Source: Sinonovacula constricta | Lineage: Eukaryota > Mollusca > Bivalvia > Cardiida > Solecurtidae | Length of the DNA: 64,000 nucleotides | Direction: 5' to 3' | Assembly (NCBI GenBank): GCA_007844125.1 | Contig: CM017555.1 | Location: forward strand, 22,155,669 to 22,219,668 | Shown here: positions 41,431-52,537 of the stretch, in pieces | How positions within the stretch are numbered: the first letter of the stretch is position 1 | Layout of the letters: the number at the start of each line of letters is the position of its first letter | The notes under the pieces: generated by a model | The model's input: the letters and a program-made list of their open reading frames with translations, nothing else | Database searches by the model: none | Told to the model about the DNA's origin: nothing | Made by a program: the position numbers and the translations under genes

Positions 41431-41934
41431 TAAAAAAGTTTGGTTCAGAATTTACTTCAAACAAATAGGTTTCAGTAAATAAATCAGGCTCATTGGCCTG
41501 GCTTCGTTAATTATGACCCAAGTGAGAGCTAAAGAGATATATCCCCACCTCATTATTATCATGAATCCTACTGACCAAAAAATAAGGATATCAGAGACTC
41601 AGCGAAACTCATTGTTTGTCAGCTGACTAACTAAGTAAATATAGGTATCTGAACTGAGTCAGTAGATTGGGTTGCTGTTGTTTGCTTTGTTTACCTTTGT
41701 TTACAAATGTCTGGCTGGGTGCAATGCATTCTGGGTAAACAAGTCCATTTTCACAATCCTTTGGTTTGACAAACAAACAAATGCACAGGAAGGGGGTCCT
41801 GTTTTATGCTAAGGGATTGTTGCTGGAGAAAATGACATTTGTACACAAAATTTATGTTGCATTTTTGTGCAGGCTGCATTCTATGCAATTTTTTCTCCCA
41901 CAGATAAGCTTAACTCTTATCCTGAAAAACACAG

Positions 41935-43425
41935 ATTCATCAGGCTTAGACAAATAGTGTAGATCCAGATCAGCCAGTGAGTGGGAGCTGTCTTATCAGG
42001 ATATGCAGCCAGGGAGTAGGAGATGTCTCATCAGGATCTGCAGCCAGAGAGTGGGAGCTGTCTCACCAGGATCTGCAGCCAGAGAGTGGGAGCTGTCTTA
42101 TCAGGATCTGCAGCCAGGGAGTAGAAGATGTCTCATCAGGATCTGCAGCCAGAGAGTGGGAGCTGTCTTATCAGGATCTGCAGCCAGGGAGTAGAAGATG
42201 TCTCATCAGGATCTGCAGCCAGAGACTGGGAGCTGTCTGATCAGGATCTGCAGCCAGAGAGTGGGAGCTGTCTCATCAAAATCTGCAGTCAAAGAGTGTG
42301 ATCTGTCTCATAAAGAGCTGCAGCCAGAGAGTGGGAGCTGTCTTCTCAGGATCTGCAGCCAGGGATTGGGAGAGTGGGAGCTGTCTCATTGGGAACTGCA
42401 GCCTGGGGGTGGAAGCGTTTTAATCAGGATCTGCAGCCAGGGAGTGGGAGCTGTCTCCTCAGGATCTGCTACCAGAGAGTGGGAGAAGAAGTCTCATTAG
42501 GATCTGCAGTCAAAGAGTGGGATCTGTCTCATCAGGAGCTGCAGCCAGAGAGTGGGAGAGTGGAAGCTGTCTTCTCAGGAGCTGCAGCCAGGGATTGGGA
42601 GAGTGGGAGCTGTCTCATTAGGAACTGCAGCCAGGGGGTGGGAGGTGTCTTCTCAGGATCTGCAGCCAGAGAGTGGGAGCTGTCTCATCAAGATCTGCAG
42701 TCAAAGAGCGGGATCTGTCTCATAAAGAGCTGCACCCAGGGAGTGGGAAAGTGGGAGCTGTCTCATCAGGATCTGCAGCCAGGGAGTCGGAGTTGCCTCA
42801 TCAGGATCTGCAGCCAGGGAGTGGGAGCTGTCTCATCTGGATCTGCAGCCAGGGAGTCGGAGCTGTCTCATCAGGATCTGCAGCCAGGGAGTCGGAGCTG
42901 TCTCATAAGGATCTGCAGCCAGGGAGTCTGAGCTGTCTTATCAGGATCTGCAGCCAGGGAGTCTGAGCTGTCTCATCAGGATCTGCAGCCAGGGAGTCGG
43001 AGCTGTCTCATCAGGATCTGCAGCCAGGGAGTGGGAGCTGTCTCATCAGGATCTGCAGCCAGGGAGTCGGAGCTGTCTTATCAGGATCTGCAGCCAGAGA
43101 GTGGGAGCTGTCTCATCAGGATCTGCAGCCAGGGAGTCGGAGCTGTCTCATAAGGATTTGCAGCCATAGAGTGGGAGCTGTCTCATCAGGATCAGCAGCC
43201 AGAGAGTCGGAGCTGTCTTATCAGGATCTGCAGCCAGAGAGTGGGAGCTGTCTCATCAGGATCTGCAGCCAGGGAGTCGGAGCTGTCTCATAAGGATCTG
43301 CAGCCATAGAGTGGGAGCTGTCTCATCAGGATCTGCAGCCAGGGACTCAGAGCTGTCTCATCAGAATCTGCACTATTTGCTGCAATCTATTGCCCTAGTT
43401 AAAGCTGCCTTAGCATGTAGTCAGT
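41935..43425 (+). repeat. 35 bp minisatellite (~40 units) expanded inside a dispersed repeat
   Basis: Units of about 35 bp, AGCTGTCTCATCAGGATCTG plus CAGCCAGGGAGTGGG, with frequent GTCGG, AGAGAGTGGG and ATAGAGTGGG variants, span about 41975-43372. The left flank (AATAGTGTAGATCCAGATCA) and right flank (AATCTGCACTATTTGCTGC) are the two ends of the dispersed family at 35.14 kb. All three plus frames stay open for long stretches only because the unit lacks stops. Confidence 0.95.
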
Positions 43426-43689
43426 AGCAAACAATAAAGAATTTATCATTGGCTCTTAACAAATACATGGTTGCATGAAAAGGGTTGAAAAAAGAACCCT
43501 TCATCAAGTTTAATGAAAAAAACTGCAAATGCACTTGGGCTATTTGAAGATTTGAAACATGTAAACAGCCTGTCATGAGAACCGTGTTTGTTTCAAACAC
43601 ACCCTATAAAAACATTCTTACTCAAACTTTGTATACATGTAGTTGGGACGCTTAGACAAAATTATAATTATTTGTTTATTTGGTTTATC

Positions 43690-43850
43690 GTTGCACCAAC
43701 AATATGTTACTTATCTGGAGATAGTGGCCACTTGAAGCAGATATAGTGCTGCATTCACATGTATAGCATGCTATGAACACCTGAAATGATACCACACCCA
43801 GTCACATTATCCTGACACCAGTTTGACCAGCCTCAATAGGTTATTCTGAA
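43690..43850 (-). repeat. dispersed repeat shared with 15.0 and 47.2 kb (antisense)
   Basis: The reverse complement contains CAGGATAATGTGACTGGGTG, TGGTATCATTTCAGGTG and AGCACTATATCTGCTTCAAG, matching the copy at 14985-15265. Confidence 0.6.
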
Positions 43851-45570
43851 AATAGTCTACTTTCAAGAATATCTCAATTAGCTGACTTTACAGTTTAACC
43901 TTCTTGTTATTGTGTCTTATCGTCAATCTGTTGCTAAAGCAATTGACACATGGCGCCCAGGGATTCACAATCCCTTACATGGGAACTATGAAATTGATAA
44001 CATATATAATGTTGTTGTCACTCTTCTTTTTTTTTAATAATAGAAATCTTGACACATTTAATTTTATTACAAATAATAACAAGTGTAACTAATTTTTTAA
44101 TTGACAGTATTATGACATGGTTTGTTAATTAATATACATAATGTGTAATAAAATAGGTGTATAATAATTATTAAAGGTTCTAGAATGAGGAATAAAAACA
44201 TGATTGTGAAGATGGAGGGAGTCAATCAGGAGAAAAGAGTGATAAAGAATGGGAGAACACACACTTCAAGACCGGGAGATAGAAAGAGGGAGGGAGGATG
44301 AGAAATAGAGAGAGAAAATAGAGAGGATGGAACAAATGTATTATGAATGAGAAATGTGGCATACAGGAGACATGAATGAACAACATTTTTGATAAAGAAA
44401 AGTCAACTACTATAGTCAACAAGGAGCCTAAAGATAGAATTGTAGAGAAAAAGGTATGAATTAAGAGGAGAGTGAAAGGGGTGAGCTGACATGCTGCTGA
44501 TGAGAAGATAGAACAGAATGGAAGTGTGTTTTGACATGAGCACAAACATCCAAAGTGGTAACTTCTGTTCTAAAAACATGAGAGAGGCATGAAGAAGGCA
44601 GATACCTGACCCGTGGTAGATAATTTAAAAATAGATGTTATTATACTGTGAAAGAATATTCCCCAATTTAATCATTGGCATAACATAATGAGAAGCAAAC
44701 AACATGCTACAGTGACCTACTAACCTATTTACAGTGACCTACTAACCTATTTAGATTCTAAGAATCAGTGCCAATTCTTGTGGAGAAAGTTGGTTAGCAT
44801 GCTTCAACGAATTAATAAAAATGATAAGATTTTTTATCTTTATTTTTTTACATTTTTGTTGTTTTATTTGTTGTCTAGGGAAATTTCTACACTGTTTTCT
44901 TGGTTAAAAGGAGAAATGTTCTAAATTGGTTCTCATTTTAAAGCAATTCATGTGAGTTTGTGAGTTAACTCGGATCATATTTTCATCACAATGTCCTACT
45001 CAAAATTGATAAAAATAAGATAGTATTTACATCATTTAGACATAATGTCCACATAAACTTGGATAAATATGAGAATACTTTTGTCACTTAGACACAATGT
45101 CGCATAAACTTGAATAAACTCAGATCATATTTTACTAATTTAGGCACAATGTCCACTCAACATATTTTCTGTGAATGCATGACATTATGCTGCTTGAAAT
45201 TACATCACTGTTAAAAATGGTGAACTTTCTCTCCACAAATGATATTTGTTTCATTATTGGCAAGCCTTATTTCAGGATAATATCAGTTGATTTAAGGTCA
45301 GGATGCCAGTGATGTAGGCAGATGTCACTATGTTGTTTTTCTCATGAAAGAGAAAAATCTGTCCATCTTTTAAGATAATTATTCCAGAAAATGTGATGGA
45401 ATGCAGTACTGCTTTGCCCAATCCTTTTTTTTTTTACTCAGCAGAGAAAGACATAACTCCCAGGCACCCCTTCTCTCCCCACATTACCCCATGGTAAGCA
45501 GTGCTTTAAACCTGGCTACCCCACAGGATGCTATCAAAGGAAAGACTAAACTATCACTCTTGCAAGAGTT
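43851..45570. other. no gene; GA-rich patch
   Basis: AT-rich, CpG-poor. A purine-rich stretch (GAAAGAGGGAGGGAGGATGA region) spans about 44205-44330. ACATAATGTCC- and ACAATGTCC-type 60 bp segments recur loosely at 44985, 45040, 45085 and 45145. The minus-strand frame at 44222-44545 is low complexity. Confidence 0.5.
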
Positions 45571-45579
45571 AATGGATGT

Positions 45580-47160
45580 GACATAAACAGACTAATTATT
45601 ACTCCTGCAATGATTGTTGGGTGTGACATTCATTGCAACACTATAACTCATGCAATGATTGTTGGGTCTGATATTTACAGCAACACTGCAACTCCTGTAA
45701 GAGCTGTTAGGTGTGATTATTAACAGCAATGCTATTACTCCCGAAATACTTGTTTGGTGTGACATCTTTAGCAACACTATTACTACTGTGAGGGTTGTTG
45801 CATGTGTCATTTACAGCAACATTGTAACTCATGGAAGTGTTGTTGAGTGTGACATCTACAGCAACATTATTACTCCTGAAAGGTTGCTGGGTGTGACAAT
45901 TATATTTACTCCATTACTCCTGAAAGGTTGCTGGGTGTGACATCTACAGCAACACTATTACTCCTGAAAGGTTGCTGGGTGTGACAATTACATTTACACT
46001 ATTACTCCTGAAAGGTTGCTGGGTGTGACAATTACATTTACACTATTACTCCTTAAAGGTTGCATGGTGTGACAATTATGTCAACACTATTACTACTGCA
46101 AGGGTTGCAGGGTGTGACAATTATATTAACACTATTACTCCTGAAAGGTTGCTGGGTGTGACAATTACATTTACACTATTACTCCTTAAAGTTTGCATGG
46201 TGTGACAATTACGTCAACACTATTACTACTGCAAGGGTTGCAGGGTGTGACAATTACATTAACACTATTACTCCTGAAAGGTTGCTGGCTGTGACAATTA
46301 CATTTACACTATTACTCCTGAAAGGTTGCTGGGTGTGACAATTACATCAACCCTATTACTCCTGAAAGGTTGCTGGGTGTGACAATTATATTAACATTAT
46401 TACTCCTGAAAGGTTGCTGGTTGTGACAATTATATTTACACTATTACTCCTGAAAGGTTGCTGGGTGTGACAATAACATTTACTCGATTACTTCTGAAAG
46501 GTTGCTGGGTGTGACAATTACATTTACACTATTACTCCTGTAAGGTTGCTGGGTGTGACAATTACATTCACACTATTACTCCTGTAAGGTTGCTGGGTGT
46601 GACAATTACATTTACACTATTTCTCCTGAAAGGTTGTTGGGTGTGACAATTACATCTACACTATTACTCCTGAAATGTTGCTGGGTGTGACAATTACATT
46701 TACACTATTACTCCTGAAAGGGTTGTTGGGCATGATGTTTATGACAGCACTATAGCTTCTGTGATGGTTGTTGGGTTTGACATTTACAGCAACACTATTA
46801 CTCCTGCAATGGTTGTTAGGTGTGGCATCTATAGCAACACTACTACTTATGCAAGGGTTGTTGGGTGTAATATCTACAGCAACACCATAACTGTGGCAAG
46901 GGCTGTTGGGTGTGATATTTACTGCAACACTATTAACTCCTGAAAGGGTTGTTGGGTTTAATATCTACAGCAACACCATAACTCTGGCAAGGGCTGTTGG
47001 TTGTGATATTTACTGCAACACTATTAACTCCTGCAAGGTTGTTGGTTTTGACTTTTATAGCAGCATTGTCACTCCTGTAACTCTGCGAGGGTTGTTGGAT
47101 TGTTGGGCATAACATTCACAGCAACACAACAACTCTGCAAGGATTGTTGGGTATGACAGT
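45580..47160. repeat. 44-48 bp minisatellite, about 35 units
   Basis: Core units of 44 bp (GTGTGACAATTACATTTACA, CTATTACTCCTGAAAGGTTG, CTGG) fill about 45890-46700. The outer units at both ends are longer and more diverged (GGGTGTGACATT-ACAGCAACACTATTACTCC). A homogenised centre and decayed edges are the usual result of unequal exchange. Confidence 0.95.
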
Positions 47161-47214
47161 TACACCAAATAAAGAACAAAGACCAGACCTTGTTGTGCAA
47201 TCAGTAGAAAATTG

Positions 47215-47470
47215 GCAAAAAATAAAGGTGGTGGTATAATTGCTACCCTGCTAATGCTAAACAAATATAAGGGTAGTTCCATGACTGGGCTGAGCCAGGT
47301 GTCAGTATAATGTGACTTGGTGTGGTATCCAGCCAGGTTTTCTCAACATACTATGTACAGTGAAGGCCACACAAGATTTACTTCCATTTGGCAGTATCCA
47401 CATAAAACTAAAAGAACATTGATCTGACGATAGACCAAACAAAGAAACTTAAACAACAAGCAACACAACC
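47215..47470 (+). repeat. dispersed repeat shared with 15.0 and 43.7 kb
   Basis: AATGCTAAACAAATATAAGG, GGTAGTTCCATGACTGGGC, CAGGTGTCAGTATAATGTGA and TTGGCAGTATCCACATAAA. Same order as the 14985-15265 copy. Confidence 0.6.
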
Positions 47471-47989
47471 AAGTTACAAACAAGAAACACCTGTAAATTT
47501 CATGTAAATACCACCTTTAGATATGCAACTTATTTTTCTTGCAGGAGCAAGTTGTTGTTTTATCTTCAAACATAATTCCTGTCTGTTTTATGGTTTCATT
47601 TTCTTGATTATTGAAAGATAAGGATAAGAGGGATAGGAAGGCACAAGGGTTTTGCCTGTGGGGCTAAATGCTAGGATCTGCTTCATTTCCCACCCTATTG
47701 CAACAGATAGAAATTAAAGATAAAGTTATTTTTGATCTTTCGCTGCAAAACATCTAAAAAAGCCCAACATCTGGCGCTGATTTTTGACAGCTGGAAAGTA
47801 TTGCTGATTGATTAGGGTTATTGGCTTCCGGTTAACAGGACTCGCACTCAGCAACCAGTGTTATGACAACTCATCCAACAGCAAAAATCTCATACCTTTC
47901 TTTGTTTCATTTTTTTATCAAATTAGTGTTTTTCTGTGTATTTATTTATACACTACACTGTTACAAGTATGGTCATATTGGCTTCATTC

Positions 47990-48080
47990 AGCTATTGGTA
48001 GAAGAAGATCCAGAGGCAAACATCGCGGTAGAACCACTCAGGCTTATGTAGGCCAGCTTATAGACCTACAAACATGAAAG
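47990..48080 (-). mobile_element. SINE fragment (antisense)
   Basis: GAAGAAGATCCAGAGGCAAA, CGGTAGAACCACTCAGGC and ATGTAGGCCAGC are antisense remnants of the GTCTGGGG, TTCTACC and GACCT blocks. Confidence 0.4.
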
Positions 48081-48149
48081 TTCTCACCCCAACTGTATGT
48101 TGTAGTTAGCTTATAATGAATACTTGGCATGGGTTATTCACAAATGCAG

Positions 48150-48370
48150 CAGGCTTAAGGTTACACTAGACAATATGAATTCCATGCTGTTAGGGAAATG
48201 AAGAGCCTAAATGTCTTTGATCAGCTGTTGAAAGTGAAAGTAAACTCCGTGCAATACACTTTGACAGAGTGCACACTCGTGTCAGGGAATAACATTGGGT
48301 GTCACTACATTGAAATGTGTATTGTTTTTAATGAAGAAATGAGTAGAATTGCACATATTTATGCTGGCCA
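48150..48370 (+). repeat. partial third copy of the ~850 bp duplicated unit
   Basis: AATATGAATTCCATGCTGTT, AGGGAAATGAAGAGCCTAAA, TGTCTTTGATCAGCTGTTGA and ACTTTGACAGAGTGCACAC match the start of the units at 48.93 and 49.77 kb. Confidence 0.65.
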
Positions 48371-48374
48371 AAGG

Positions 48375-48670
48375 GTGAGCATATAGTCACTGCTTTGTCC
48401 ATCCGTCCCGATTTGTCAATTTGTTCATCAATCTGTCATAATTTTGTCTGGACCATAACACAAAAACTGCAAGAGATTGTCAATAGGTAGATAGATCTCA
48501 ATGAGGAGAAGATGCAGTGTTTAAGAACCATAATTCTGTTTGCATAATTTAGAAGTTATTGCCCTTTGTTATTTATGATACTTAAATTTTGTCCTGAGCA
48601 TGACACAAAAACTGTAAGAGTTTTTTATAGTTTAAGAGTTGTTTCCCTTTGTTCTTTCCATACTTTAATT
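48375..48670 (+). repeat. dispersed repeat, two diverged sub-units
   Basis: TTTTGTCTGGACCATAACAC and AAAAACTGCAAGAGAT, then AAGTTATTGCCCTTTGTTAT; the same order recurs from 48588 (TTTTGTCCTGAGCATGACAC ... GTTGTTTCCCTTTGTTC). No open frame. Confidence 0.6.
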
Positions 48671-48705
48671 TTGTACTGTATTATAATTTTTATTTAAACA
48701 TACAT

Positions 48706-48710
<5 letters not shown>

Positions 48711-48736
<26 letters not shown>
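48711..48736. repeat. poly(A) run
   Basis: Roughly 26 consecutive A after the dispersed repeat. It may be a retroposon tail or a plain homopolymer; no target duplication was found. Confidence 0.9.
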
Positions 48737-48737
<1 letters not shown>

Positions 48738-48779
48738 CCCTTTTGGAACTAGCATTTATTTGGGGAGCATCAGTCTGTT

Positions 48780-50400
48780 CTATCGATTCTCTTGTAATGT
48801 GTAGAAGAAATTATTTGCTAGGTTCCGAATGAAAAGAATCTTGTTTAATACCAAATAGTTATTTTCTTCAACAAAATTTGTCTGGAGTGGCTTGTATTTT
48901 TGCAAGGTAAGCGGTTTATCTTAAATTTACACTTGATAAGATGAATTCCATGAAGCCTAAATTTCTTTGATAAGCTATTGATAGGGAGAGTAAACTAAGT
49001 GCATTTGCTTTGACAGTGCAACTCATGTCATGGCTTCAAGTTGATGTAAGGTAGGCATTTGAAAATATAGGCTAAGACAAGTACAAAAAACACTTCAAGA
49101 CTTGATAGAAAACAGAAAAATGATGAGAAAAGCAGATTTGCAAGTCTACCTGGATGTAAAAAAAAACCCTCAAACAGAGGTGGCATTATTAAATTGTGTA
49201 AATAATGTAGAGAAGTGTTTTAAGTTAATCCTCAATTTAGGTAGAATGATATAAATTTAAATGGTAGAGTAATATGCATGTTTAGCTCAAATAATTTATC
49301 TGGATCAACCATTAAACATTGTTTACGCATGCACGTCCATGTAATATGTATTGTAACAAAGTCCTTCTACGGTCAGATCCTAATAAGAGTTTTATTAAGG
49401 GCTACAAGATTTTATCAGATTGTGTTATGTTTCTATTTTGCATTATTTTTTAAGTTGGATAAAACAAACAATTCTTCAAACAAGAGGTTTCTCAGGTTAA
49501 ATGGCATTCACTGCCTTTGTATAAACCGTGCTGTAATTCAGACTGTTCATATCCAAACAGGTGGGTTTGTACTCATGGAGCACTTTTATGTTGACCTGAG
49601 GTCTTTGGTTCTACCCAGACTTATATCTGGGGTCTTCCTTCACCAACAGTAGCTGGAATGTCACAGAATTATAGGTTTGTTCATGTGATGCCGCCAGTAA
49701 TTCTTCAATAGCACTGTACCATATTTATCTAGAATGGCTAGTGTTTCTGTAAGGTAAGTAATTTATCTTAGACTTACACTAGATTGAATGAATTCAATGT
49801 TTTCAGGGAAATAAAGAGCCTTAATGTCTTCGCTAAGCTCTCAATAACAAGAGTAAACTGAGTGCATTTCGCTTTGACCGAGTGCAAACTAATGTCATGG
49901 CTTCAAGTTGGTGTGGTTGTATGGTAGATACCTAAAAATAAGGGCTTAGACAAGTACAACACACACCAAGACTTGATAAAGAATAGAAAAAAATGATGAG
50001 GAAAGCAGATTTGCGAATCAACGCAGATATAAAAAACAGAAGGTGGCATTATTAAATTGTGTAAATAAATGAGAGGAGTGTTTTCAATTAATTCTCAATT
50101 TATGTAGGCTGATAAGAATTCAAATTGTAGAATTATGTGCACGTTTGGCTAAACTAATGCATGTGGATCAACAGTTTAACATTGTTTATGCTTGCACATC
50201 CAGTGTTACAATTATCATTCTATAAACAGGTCTTGATAGGGGTTTCTTTATGAGCTGTAAGATATATTACATAGGGTACTGATTGTATTTTGCTTCAATT
50301 TTAAATGTTTAGAAGAAACAAAGAAGAGCACAATTTTAAAAACAAGAGGTTCCCCACAGGCAGAATGGTATGAGATTTTATTTATTAACCCAGTGAGTCA
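48780..50400 (+). repeat. ~850 bp tandem segmental duplication (2 copies)
   Basis: The two halves run in parallel: AAGGTAAGCGGTTTATCTTA at 48904 versus AAGGTAAGTAATTTATCTTA at 49752; GGTGGCATTATTAAATTGTG in both; AACAAGAGGTT at 49479 versus 50341 (spacing 848-862 bp). The copies are clearly diverged with many small indels, so this is old. The 124-codon frame at 49278-49652 is not conserved in the other copy and is unlikely to be coding. Confidence 0.85.
49558..49690 (+). mobile_element. SINE fragment, copy 13
   Basis: GACCTGAGGTCTTTGGTTCT, ACCCAGACTTATATCTGGGG, TCTTCCTTCACCAACAG and AGCTGGAATGTCACAGAAT. It sits between the two copies of the 850 bp duplication. Confidence 0.65.
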
Positions 50401-50620
50401 TTCAGTAAGTCTGAGGTTTAGTCAGTTGAACCAGGGCAAGAACTTTCATGTGTGGCGGCGAGTCTTCCATCAGACCCGTGATGCATCAGTGTTTCTACAC
50501 AGACATTTTCTGGCCATAATTATGTTGGTGTGGGTTTTTTGCCCCCTAAAAAACAAACCAACCTGGGACCGTCTAAATGTACTCAGGTATTCAAGTAAAA
50601 CATAATAATTACATAATTGG
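50395..50620 (+). mobile_element. SINE copy 14 (diverged)
   Basis: GTCAGTTGAACCAGGGCAAG, GGCGAGTCTTCCATCAGACC, GTGTTTCTACACAGACATTT and ATAATTATGTTGGTGTG: decayed body, degenerate B box. Confidence 0.5.
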
Positions 50621-51571
50621 TTCTTCCTAGGCCAAAGAGTTGACACTAAACTTTACTATAGGATATCAGTTTTTAAACAACTGCATAAAGCCACCATTTT
50701 TACAGGGAGGGATGACTAGGCCTTTACACTGGGGGAACTTTGCATCACAAACAGGTATTTTGTGGAGGATTGAAACATTAAACTTAAACAGTCATGGCAA
50801 AATCAGACAAAGGTTAGTGAGTGGGAATGATTGCCAAAGTTTAATATTATGAAAAAAAAGTATCCTGTTTTTAATAAATAGAGCTGGATATTGGTTCCAG
50901 AAATGAACTAAAAAAAGGCTTGTAACATCACAAGCACTGCAGTTCAAACACACTTCAGTAATAACAACATATTGGTTGGGACAAGAGTTATTTTAGTACT
51001 AGATTTATTTACAATTGACAAATGAATAGGCAATTTATAAGATGGATTTATGAAGGGCTCAACCGATAGGTATCTAAATTGAAAGATTGGTAGACATTTA
51101 AACTGGGTATTCTAACATTTTTTTGTCATCTTCTGTACCTCGTAAATTTGTATGGCCCCTATTTTTAATGTTTCCTAGATAATTTATTGGCCCACATTTT
51201 TGTAGCTTCAAGTACTTTCTTATTCATTTTGATTAAACATTGTATCAGTTATAAATTCATATAATATCCATATGCATAGACTGAATATTTGGGATAATGT
51301 ACAAGATTGTGATGCACAGAATTAAAAAAAAAAAAAGATTTTAATATTATCCTGAAGCAGTTTATATATATTATGTTTTCTATTCAGAAAGCATTGTTAT
51401 TGACAAAAAAAGCCCATTTCAGTTTAAATTGAGTAATATCATAAAACAAAAATTCATATCATAATCATCACCAGAAGTGTAGCATAAAGTTCATGCTAGA
51501 TGAACAGTGAAAGTTAAAGATGTTTTTAACCCACTGTCACAATTTATCTATACCTATTTGCAATTTTACAA
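50621..51571. other. AT-rich non-coding DNA before the satellite
   Basis: No supported exon. A short A run (51323-51337) is the only notable structure. The satellite begins abruptly at about 51572. Confidence 0.5.
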
Positions 51572-52537
51572 TTATGAAACCACAACCAACCTCCTCCCCA
51601 TGATGACAGTGGGATGTGACCCAGGGAAACTATGATACCACAACCATCCTCCTCCCCATGATGACAATGGGATGCAACCCAGGGAGACTATGATATCACT
51701 ACCATCCTCCTCCCCATGATGACAATGGGATGTGACCCAGGGAGACTATGATACCACAACCACCGTCCTCCCCATGATGACAATGGGATGCAACCCAGGG
51801 AGACTATGATATCACTACCATCCTCCTCCCCATGATGACAATGGGATGTGACCCCAGGGAGACTATGATACCACAACCAACCTCCTCCCTATGATGATAG
51901 TGGGATGTAACCCAGGGAAACTATGATACCACAACCATTCTCCTCCCCATGATGACAATGGGATGTGACCCAGGGAGACTATGATACCACAACCATCCTC
52001 CTCTCCATGATGACAATGGGATGCAACCCAGGGAGACTATGATATCACTACCATCCTCCTCCCCATGATGACAATGGGATGTGACCCAGGGAGACTATGA
52101 TACCACAACCAACCTCCTCCCCATGATGACAGTGGGATGTAACCCAGGGAAACTATGATACCACAACCATCCTCCTCCCCATGATGACAGTGGGATGTGA
52201 CCCAGGGAAACTATGATACCACAACCATCCTCCTCCCCATGATGACAATGGGATGCAACCCAGGGAGACTATGATATCACTACCATCCTCCTCCCCATGA
52301 TGACAGTGGGATGCAACCCAGGGAGACTATGATACCACAACCATCCTCCTCCCCATGATGACAATGGGATGTGACCCAGGGAGACTATGATACCACAACC
52401 AACCTCCTCCCCATGATGACAGTGGGATGTAACCCAGGGAGACTATGATACCACAACCATCCTCCTCCCCATGATGACAATGGGATGTGACCTAGGGAGA
52501 CTATGATACCACAACCAACCTCCTCCCCATGATGACA

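Noticed and set aside
42374..42931. 185-codon open frame in the 35 bp array.
   Set aside because: All three plus frames are similarly open because the unit lacks stop codons. The start is arbitrary, and there is no promoter, splice or codon evidence.
44222..44545. 107-codon minus-strand frame rich in Leu, Phe and Ser.
   Set aside because: Antisense of a purine-rich tract; hydrophobic low complexity typical of such tracts.
47505..47525. ATACCACCTTTAG resembling a TTAA-element terminus.
   Set aside because: No matching interior or opposite end nearby; too short to call a copy.
49278..49652. 124-codon plus-strand frame.
   Set aside because: It spans a duplicated unit and a SINE fragment, and the sister copy at about 50.15-50.40 kb does not preserve it.
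51688..51876. 62-codon minus-strand frame in the 58 bp satellite.
   Set aside because: 58 is not divisible by 3, and the other ~210 units do not keep such a frame open.
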